Shown here: positions 1 through 6,900 of the stretch, one piece after another
How positions within the stretch are numbered: position 1 is the first letter of the stretch
How the letters are laid out: every line of letters starts with the position of its first letter
Translations under genes and position numbers: made by a program
Notes under the pieces: generated by a model
The model's input: only the letters and a program-made list of their open reading frames with translations
Databases searched by the model: none
What the model was told of the DNA's origin: nothing
Assembly: GCA_012862575.1 (NCBI GenBank)
Contig: BLSF01000068.1
Location: 188,001 to 200,499 of the forward strand
Origin: Parietichytrium sp. I65-24A
Taxonomy: Eukaryota; Sar; Bigyra; Thraustochytrida; Thraustochytriidae
Length of the DNA stretch: 12,499 bases
Reading direction: 5' to 3'

Positions 1-119
1 AAAACTCTTTGAAGGCTTCAAACACAAAACCTTGACTGCTGCAGTACCGAAACTGGTTCTCGAGATTGACATCCATCCCCATTGCAGTTGCAATCACGAC
101 CTACACATTGTGAACCAAA
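1..119 (+). promoter_or_regulatory. 5' flank and probable leader of the metalloprotease gene
   Basis: This is non-coding sequence just before the first gene. An in-frame TGA at 111-113 makes the ATG at 120 the first possible start in that frame, which fixes the N-terminus unless an intron is present. The bases before the ATG are A-rich with A at -3, a favourable eukaryotic context. I see no TATA or CCAAT element in the short stretch available, and the promoter probably extends beyond the window. Confidence 0.5.
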
Positions 120-1733
120 ATGCGGTGCGCGGCTTTCTTCGCTTCCCTTGCGTGTGTCTGGTCCGCCATCTCTGCGGGAGTGCAGGCAGAAACCGCCGAA
201 GAAGACCAGCTTTTTTCGCTGTTTCCTTTCGGCACACCAGAGTATTCCGTTAGTGACGCGAAACTAAAACTCGACTTCGACCTGGAAGATGAGAACGGAA
301 CCGTCACTCACCATAGCTACACAATGCCTTTGATGGAGAACATCTACGCAAGCGAGCCATATCACGCGACCTCCACCTACAGATACATGGATGAGAATGA
401 ATGGATCGTTGCCACTGTGGATGACGATTTGAACACGATTCGCGGTGTCTGGTACACGGCTGGACGATCTCATGTTATTCAGTTCGCTCAAGCAGCTCAT
501 TTTCGCACTCTCATCTCTGCAGCCGGAAGCGAGGGCAGATCTTTGGGAAGCGAAGACTCATACCTGGGGACCAACGTGGAGCTCGGCGAATTATGTGGGA
601 CTGCTGACGAAGACTCCAACACTCGCCGTCTGGGCCAGACCTCGCAAAGCCGCAAACTTGCAGATTCTTACGTATTTTACGGCGACGATGCTTGCTACTC
701 GGGTGACGACACTACCCACAGGTTATCAATCGGTATCATCACTGATAAGGCAATGTATGATGTATTCGGGACTTCACACACCACCGTTGTCGAAGAGGTA
801 GTCTCGGTTGCTTCCTCAATTTACCTGTACCAGTTCAACGTGGAGATCGTCATTGCAGATTACATTAGCTATGAGGACTTTGACACCGTTCCAAATGATG
901 TTTTGGACACCTGCGCAGATGATATGACTACGCAGCTGGCAAACTTGGTGACCTATACCAAGACCATTGACGACCAGCAGGCGCACTGGCACTTGATGAC
1001 AAGCTGCTTTCCCCCAGCTTCTGGCAAGCCTCGCGGGGTTGCTTACGTAGGGACTGTTGGCTGTAAGTACAACTCCTGGGGAGTCAACACCGGTGTTTCT
1101 CAATACAGCTCCACCATGTGGCGCACGTTTGCACATGAACTTGGACACGGACTTGGCATGGTTCACACCTCTACAGGGATCATGATGTCCTCTGGAACTG
1201 GTCTTATTGATGGTCAGCCGCGCTTTGTTGAGGCTAGCGGGACCCAGGGATGCTCGGTGCTTAGCACAATGAAGTCTGGCAGCTGCGAATACTTCACCTC
1301 ATCTGGCTCCAAGAAGATCGCAACATCGACGCCGACAAAGGCCCCAACCAAGTACCCAACCAAAGCCCCGACCACCAAAAGCCCCACCAAGTTCCCTACC
1401 AAGGCCCCAACCACCAAGGCCCCAACCAAATATCCGACCAAGGTACCTACTGCCAAACCGACAAGCTATCCAACCAAGACGCCAACCAAGTACCCAACCA
1501 AGAGACCCACTTTGGCTCCCACGAAGTATCCAACCAAGAATCCCACCGCAAAGCCTACTGCTCGCCCAACTAAGGCTCCAACGCCTTACCCAACCAAGAA
1601 ACCAACTGCTCAGCCCACAGTTCGCCCTACCAAATCCCCGACTGCTCGCCCAACCAGTCGCCCTACCAAAGTTCCGACTGCTCGCCCAACAAAGGCACCG
1701 ACCACGCCCCGCCCAACCAAGAGCCGGTTGTAA
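120..1733 (+). CDS. Secreted zinc metalloprotease (metzincin, reprolysin/M12B-like) with basic Pro-Thr repeat tail
   Basis: This 537-residue protein is probably a secreted or wall-associated endopeptidase. Residues 1-23 form a signal peptide with a likely cleavage after V-Q-A. Residues 24 to about 180 look like a pro-region: C159-G160 could act as a cysteine switch, and basic sites at R169-R170 and R178-K179 could be processing points. The catalytic domain runs from about 182 to 400. It carries H339-E340-x-x-H343-x-x-G346-x-x-H349, the three zinc-ligand histidines with general-base Glu of metzincins, then a Met-turn at M355/M356. A later C378-S379 to C389 segment resembles the end of M12B domains, where a CS pair is followed by a Gly-rich stretch and another Cys. 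Residues 404-537 are Lys/Arg-Pro-Thr repeats with no acidic residue, probably an O-glycosylated stalk or wall anchor. Only five residues separate H349 from M355, shorter than in reprolysins. N59-G-T is a possible N-glycosylation site. The clan is firm; the family is a judgement. No intron is apparent. Confidence 0.88.
   Translation: MRCAAFFASLACVWSAISAGVQAETAEEDQLFSLFPFGTPEYSVSDAKLKLDFDLEDENGTVTHHSYTMPLMENIYASEPYHATSTYRYMDENEWIVATVDDDLNTIRGVWYTAGRSHVIQFAQAAHFRTLISAAGSEGRSLGSEDSYLGTNVELGELCGTADEDSNTRRLGQTSQSRKLADSYVFYGDDACYSGDDTTHRLSIGIITDKAMYDVFGTSHTTVVEEVVSVASSIYLYQFNVEIVIADYISYEDFDTVPNDVLDTCADDMTTQLANLVTYTKTIDDQQAHWHLMTSCFPPASGKPRGVAYVGTVGCKYNSWGVNTGVSQYSSTMWRTFAHELGHGLGMVHTSTGIMMSSGTGLIDGQPRFVEASGTQGCSVLSTMKSGSCEYFTSSGSKKIATSTPTKAPTKYPTKAPTTKSPTKFPTKAPTTKAPTKYPTKVPTAKPTSYPTKTPTKYPTKRPTLAPTKYPTKNPTAKPTARPTKAPTPYPTKKPTAQPTVRPTKSPTARPTSRPTKVPTARPTKAPTTPRPTKSRL
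1329..1730 (+). repeat. Pro-Thr-Lys tandem repeat coding region
   Basis: The last 134 codons of the metalloprotease are imperfect tandem repeats of x-P-T-K, often paired as A-P-T-K-Y-P-T-K. By count they hold 23 Lys, 8 Arg and no Asp or Glu, giving strong positive charge. Composition drifts along the tail: Lys/Tyr-rich units come first and Ala-Arg-Pro-Thr units dominate the end. Such tails are expected to be extended and Thr-O-glycosylated. The DNA repeats are diverged enough to suggest an old array rather than a fresh expansion. Confidence 0.9.
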
Positions 1734-1789
1734 ACAGGTGGGTCATCAAGTGACCGGCCTCTCCGCAGCTCACACAAAACGTTAGATCC

Positions 1790-1802
1790 GCAAATTATTT
1801 GC
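1790..1802. repeat. 13-bp inverted repeat in the 3' region of the protease gene
   Basis: GCAAAT and ATTTGC arms flank a single T, 57 bases after the protease stop. It is too short to form a useful RNA hairpin and could be a protein-binding site or chance. No function is claimed. Confidence 0.3.
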
Positions 1803-1920
1803 AGCTAGACAAACATCCGTTTCGAAAGACAACACTCGCGTCTTGTCAAGAAACATTCACGCCGTGCCGTGCTATTCGATTTGTTTCATATATTTTCCCG
1901 CCCTGTTATACATTGTTGCC

Positions 1921-1926
1921 ATTAAA
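1921..1926 (+). terminator. Candidate polyadenylation signal (ATTAAA) for the protease gene
   Basis: ATTAAA, the commonest variant of AATAAA in many eukaryotes, lies about 190 bases after the protease stop. It sits in AT-rich sequence, with a T-run (TTCTTTTTTT) following within about 25 bases. The position is reasonable for a 3' end, but the hexamer is common by chance. Confidence 0.35.
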
Positions 1927-3390
1927 ATCATTCTGATCATGTTCTTTTTTTGGATTCCAATCTTCACATTCGCCTGGACTCCGGGTTCCAGTCACGCCTT
2001 TCCTGGTTCTATCCCTTCAGTGATGCATTGTCGAAGAGAACCGTCTCGCCATCCCACGATGCAGACTCCTGACTCTCAAGCGAGCTGACAAACGCGGATC
2101 GGAGCATTGGCTCGCGATTCAGTCGTGGCCGAGTTTATCCGATTTCATTTGATCTCATCCGCGTTCGTTCGAGTTCTCGAGCCCCAGTCCTAGTGGCGGT
2201 GCAGAAAGAGACGAGGCCAGAAGAGCTTTCACTAGCGATTCCAAGTGAGCTTTCGATCGACTTGGCTTGGAGTTGAGCGAGTCTCTTGGCAGGAGAGCAA
2301 GTACTCGTCCCGGTCCCGGTACTAGGGACCTCGTTCACTCTTTCTAATGATCGCAATGATCTGGTGAATTTTTAACTTTGTTTCCTCTTTCCCTTAACTC
2401 TCGCAATGCAAAACAGAAGACAAAACAAAACAAGCAAAACAAAAGGAACCTTCGCTGAAAGATTCTCGTCCTGGCACGCGAGTGCATGCGAACGCACGAA
2501 ACCTGTGCATATGGCGTCGCCAGAAGACACGAGAAGTGCCCTAAAGTAGTTGGCGGCTCTTTGACTCCCGGTCGACCATGTCGTCAGTGTCAGAATCCCT
2601 TTCACTTTGCGCACGGTCAATGTGTTCATCGCTGCCCCTGTCAATACCGCACACTGAGCTCGACAACAACCCAATTTGGATCGCAGAATCACAGAGGATG
2701 GATGAAAATTTCGACAGCTTTTTCTTTGAATCAACTTGTTCCATGTTCATCGAGTTGATGATTGGACGATGAAACAAAGCGTTGTTGAAGCACACACAAA
2801 TATTTTTTAGACGGTTGCTATAAGTGCCACAATAATTAGACAGGTATGAGTATACTACCTTTTTAGGTGCTTTTGGGACCATCAACTCCGGACCATGCGA
2901 CACCTCTCCAGAGAGTTCTCGCATCATTCTCTCTCGACCCAGATAACCCAGATCGTCCAAACACCAGCAGCGCTTCTATCATTCCTTTTTTTTTAATTTC
3001 TCAACAACGTTCTGAACGTTCTGGCATTCTAAAGATCGTGAAATTTGTGCAACTTGGGCGGCCAAGTCGCACTTGGTCCACCGAGCAATTACTAGATTCT
3101 CGACCTTTTGCTTCTGTGGCTCGTGCCATGAAGTGATTGATGACTTGCAAGGTTTATTTCATTCACAAACGAAACCAAAGGAAACCTTGTTCATCACTCT
3201 TGCCCTTTCTTTTCGCTTTCTACTCTTCCTTCTTGTTTCTTGTTTGCAACTCAATTAGACATTTATAATTCAAACCAATCTAAAAAAGGTGACAACAAAT
3301 GTTTTGCGCCATCTCCTGAGACGACTCCTCTCCTGATTTCGCACAAGCCCTAACTCATTAAAGTTTACACCATCCGACTACTACCACTAG

Positions 3391-3468
3391 CCACTAATAC
3401 AACACCAATATACCTCCTCTCTCTCCCAACCACTTTCCACCCTCTTACCCACTCCTAAACAACACCTA
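3391..3468 (+). other. 78-nt G-free tract upstream of the transporter gene
   Basis: There is not one G in these 78 bases on the + strand, and only three more occur in the preceding thirty. The tract is a C/T/A mixture with a CTCTCTCT core. It lies about 460-540 bases before the transporter ATG and precedes a purine-rich leader, so strand composition flips across the presumed promoter. Confidence 0.6.
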
Positions 3469-3510
3469 GCCGAGTCGGGCATAATGGAAGAACATGCGAT
3501 GCTATCCGAC

Positions 3511-3529
3511 TCTTATCTTATCTTATCTT
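3511..3529. promoter_or_regulatory. Triple GATA-type motif upstream of the transporter gene
   Basis: Three consecutive TTATC units spaced exactly five bases apart are present. On the - strand they read as overlapping AGATAAG motifs, the WGATAR core bound by GATA zinc-finger factors in animals, fungi and many protists. The cluster is about 400 bases before the ATG, a plausible regulatory position. Binding is inferred from the motif only; a simple 5-bp microsatellite is the alternative. Confidence 0.4.
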
Positions 3530-3640
3530 CCCCTCACAAGTGCGAGTGGGTCACGTCAGGAGGGGATCCTTAGTAGCATCATTACTGACAACACTAGCGG
3601 TCTTGACTTGTTGAGCGTTCAATCATTCATTCACAGTCAA

Positions 3641-3656
3641 TCAATCAATTGATTGA
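3641..3656. promoter_or_regulatory. 16-bp perfect palindrome upstream of the transporter gene
   Basis: TCAATCAA is followed directly by its reverse complement TTGATTGA. The site follows further CAAT/ATTC-type repeats from about 3620, and a CCAAT sequence lies just downstream at 3709-3713. A dimeric or homeodomain-type factor could bind here, but no factor can be named. Confidence 0.35.
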
Positions 3657-3708
3657 AAGTTAAAAAGTACAAACGCAAAAAGTGTACTCGAGGACCCTCG
3701 GTGTAGGA

Positions 3709-3713
3709 CCAAT
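3709..3713 (+). promoter_or_regulatory. CCAAT box
   Basis: CCAAT occurs about 220 bases before the transporter ATG and 8 bases before the tandem-repeat leader, a usual distance for an NF-Y-type site near a transcription start. The pentamer is short, so this is a weak call supported mainly by its position. Confidence 0.3.
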
Positions 3714-3720
3714 TAACAAA

Positions 3721-3919
3721 GCAAGTAAGCAAGTGAGCAAGTGAGCAAAGAGAGAGCGAGAGAGAGAAACGCATGGCAGCAGTAAGGGTGAAGTAGCAGA
3801 AGGAGAAATCCAAGTTGACAAAGTCAAGTTGTGACAAAGTCAAGTTGTTGCAGGCAGAAGTTGAGAAGTTGAGAAGTTGAGAGGTGAAAAGTTGAAAAAG
3901 TTGAGAAGGTGAGAAGAGA
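3721..3919 (+). repeat. 8-bp-period repeat leader before the transporter ATG
   Basis: Most of the presumed 5' leader is made of short tandem units. GCAAGTRA occurs three times plus a partial copy at 3721-3752, followed by a GA-rich stretch. GACAAAGTCAAGTTGT is duplicated exactly at 3817-3848. Then 3856-3919 divides cleanly into eight 8-base units close to AGAAGTTG, the first three identical, with no C in all 64 bases. The first two arrays are in the same 8-base phase (96 bases apart). A purine-rich, C-poor leader would be nearly unstructured as RNA, which could favour ribosome scanning. Confidence 0.7.
3773..3796 (+). CDS. Possible 7-codon upstream ORF in the transporter leader
   Basis: An ATG at 3773 opens a 7-residue reading frame (MAAVRVK) that ends in TAG at 3794-3796, well before the main start. 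G at +4 is favourable but C at -3 is not, so many ribosomes would probably scan past it. If the leader is transcribed unspliced, the uORF could damp translation of the transporter. Confidence 0.25.
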   Translation: MAAVRVK

Positions 3920-3930
3920 CGTGGAGGTAA

Positions 3931-6900
3931 ATGGTTTTCCGTCTGTTCAAAAGACGCGCTCAGTCGGAGCCAGAACTGGAGGACAATGGCGCGGAGAATG
4001 GAAACATGGGCGGCGCGCAGAGCTTCGCGATGGGCAGGACCGGGGACTTTGAAGCCGAAGAAGAGTGGGACCTCTCGGAGTTCGAACCGGAGGCGAAGGG
4101 CGAGTATGTGAATGACTTTCGCAGGGCCAATGTGCTGCAGAGGCTGCTCGTGACGTGGGCCAGGGGCCTGTTCGTACAAGGCATGAAGCGCGAGATCGAG
4201 GCTGGCGAATTGTGGCTCATTCGCGATATTGACAAGTCTACGCTGCTGAGCAAACGCGTGTGGGTGGAGTGGGACAAGCTCGTGCAAAAGACTCCTGAAA
4301 ACAAGATTCCAAACTTGCGAGACGTTATTGTAAAGCTTTTCTTCGTCGAATACAGCTGGGCGTTCATATACATGGTGGGGTGGCTCGCGAGCGTGCTGGT
4401 GACCAACGGAGTTCTCATCGTGTTCCTTCTTGATCTTCTCGAAGCGTTTGGCCAAGGCCTGGAACCTATCGTGATGATTGGGTCCATGGAGGTGCCATAC
4501 CGCGGATTCTACTACTGTCTTGGCTTCTTCTTCGGGGAGATTCTGCGGAGCGTTTGCGTCAACCGACACTGGGAGCTCTCCATGTTGACCGGTGTTCGGG
4601 TGCGAGCGGCCGTGGCCGCTGTGCTCTTTCAAAAGCTTACGCGGCTTCGCCGCAGTTCTGACGCGATTGGGCAGTTGCTCAATATTGTGTCCAATGACGT
4701 GGAGAGACTGCGAGACGCATTCGCGTACGGTTTATTTATTATCACCACACCGATGACCTTGATTGCCATCGTCATCGTCGGCCAATTCATCATCGGAAAG
4801 GCGATCTGGGTTGGTTTCATTGCTCTGCTGCTGAGTGTTCCGCTGCAGGCGCAAACGGGCAAGCTCTCCGGTAGATTTCGCGCTCAGAGCGTCGTTATCA
4901 CAGATGAACGCGTCACCCTCATGAATGAAATACTCAAAGCTGCTCAGCTCATCAAGTTGTACGCTTGGGAAGACTCTTTTTCGAAAAAGGTAGCCCAGGT
5001 TCGGGCTGACGAGATGGTAAAAATTCGGTACACCTCCTACACCAAGGCTTTTAACGCAGGATTCTCACAGACACTGCCTGTGTTCACCTCGCTCATCACC
5101 TTCCTTTTTCACACAGTAGTCTTCGGTGAGACGCTCACCGCTTCCCAAGCCTTTTCTGTGCTTGCGCTTTTCAACGTGTCTCGCTTCCCACTCAACGTTC
5201 TTCCCCTTGGAGTTCGATTTACTGCCGAACTGCTGGTTGCCATGAAGCGTATATCGAGAGCTCTTCTGCTGGAAGAAGCGGAGCCGGAGGAATCGACTGA
5301 GCGGATTGTCCCTTCACATTTGGAGCCTGACGAAGTCATGATTAGCATGGAAAACGCAGTTTTCACCTGGAAACCAAAACCGAATGACCGTATTTTGGCC
5401 CAGCAAGCAAAGAAAGCCGGTGGCCCCGTGCGGGAGGACGAGGTAGCGCCGGTGGAAGAGGTGTCTGATGAAACTAAAGACCGCAGCCACGAAGAGCTTT
5501 CCGTTAGCAACTTCTCGGTACGCAAAGGGAGTCTCATCGCCGCAGTAGGTGCTGTTGGGCAAGGAAAGAGTTCTTTCTTTGCAGCTCTTCTTGGAGACAT
5601 GCGAAAGCTTTCTGGAAAATCATGCGTGAAAGGAAGGGTTGCATACGTGGGCCAAACTCCTTGGGTGTTTAACGCCACCGTAAGGGATAACATTTTGCTC
5701 GGAAAGCCATTCGACAAAGAAAAATTCGAGGAAACGATCCGAGTATGTGCCCTCAAGCCCGACTTGAGGGTATTACCTTCCAGGGACATGACTGAAATCG
5801 GCGAACGAGGCATCAACCTTTCTGGCGGGCAACGCGCGCGCTTGGCTCTAGCCCGTGCGGTCTACTCCGACGCAGATGTCTACCTTTTGGACGATGTCCT
5901 CTCTGCCGTTGATGCCCACGTCTCCGCGCACATTTGGAAAGAGTGCATCAAGACAAAATTGGCTGGCAAAACAATTATCCTTGCAACGCATGCATTGCAA
6001 TATTTGCCAGATACGGACAGCTTGGTGGTCATTAAAGACATGAAAATTGAAGCGACTGGATCGTTCGAGTCCATTTCCGCACAGCCGCATCTAAGAGCTG
6101 TTGTGGTTGCAGCTGCGGACGTTAATGCTCAGAAAATGGCAAGTCCTGAATCAGAAGCAAACGATGTGCCTGCGCTCGCGGAAGTCTCAGAGACTCCAGA
6201 GGAAGTGGCTGCAAAGGTTGCTGACGAGGAGACCATGCGAATGTCATCATCCTTTCTCGGAACGGACAAACAGACCGAGGAAGGCAAGCTCCACAGTGCC
6301 GAGGATCGCAAGGTTGGGTCGGTCTCGTGGAAGACAGTCGTGGCTTTTGCTAAATATGCCGGCGGGCCTTGCCTTCTGTGGATGTGCTTTTTAGGGTTCC
6401 TCATTTCGGAAGGCTCCAAGTACGCAGGAGACGCTTGGTTGACGCCATGGTCAGAGAATTCATTTGACAGGCCGGACTGGTTCTATGTTGCAGTGTACGG
6501 AGCCATTGCCATCCTGGTGGGGCTTTTGACCTTCTTCCGTGGCGTTTTGTTCGCCTATATCTCCCTAACAGCGTCCCAGAATCTTCACGACCAGGCCTTC
6601 TCGAGTGTCATGGAGGCTCGCATGGACTTTTTTCAGACAACACCTTTAGGGAGAATCATTGCCAGGTTTTCCTCGGACATGGACAAGGTAGATGTTCTAC
6701 TGGTGGACATCGCCGAGATGGCCATTTCCTTGCTCGTTCGCTGCTTCTTGAGTGTACTTGTCATTGTTATCGTCATCCCTGCCTTTTTGGTTGCGGTGGT
6801 TCCCATTGTTGCTGTGTATGGGTTTATTCTTCGTTACACGCGTCGAATCGTGCGTCAAATGAAGAGGATTGACAACATGTCGCGGTCACCGCTGTTGTCT

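Larger units (their letters stand above)
1734..3510. other. Intergenic region without a convincing gene
   Basis: This stretch holds the 3' end of the protease transcript and the distal upstream region of the transporter gene. ORFs of 60-140 codons exist on both strands, but none shows a recognisable domain, a consistent codon pattern or a good start. Visible structure includes an A/C-only-like tract of CAAAA units near 2409-2444, a short inverted repeat at 2312-2330 (GGTCCC/GGGACC), an alternating set of ACTTGG/CCAAGT hexamers at 3052-3076, and a T-run near 2987. AT-rich sequence at 3261-3270 with a CCAAT at 3275-3279 could be a distal promoter element. A 78-base G-free tract occupies 3391-3468. 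Confidence 0.5.

Noticed and set aside
1214-1456. - strand frame of Val/Leu/Gly repeats resembling a membrane protein
   Set aside because: It is the reverse complement of the Pro-Thr-Lys repeat codons; the hydrophobic pattern is an artefact.
2541-2960. 139-codon - strand frame between the protease and transporter genes
   Set aside because: No domain, no coding-like composition, overlapped by similar-sized frames in other phases; expected by chance in this length.
3004-3024. Heat-shock-element-like TTC/GAA/TTC triplets
   Set aside because: The first two triplets are one base apart instead of two, so the canonical trimer spacing is not met; it is a simple AACGTTCTG direct repeat.
3637-4632. 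331-codon open frame on the - strand opposite the transporter N-terminus and leader
   Set aside because: It is the mirror of the repeat leader and the clearly coding transporter. It has no recognisable domain, and its N-terminal part reads antisense to conserved ABC sequence.
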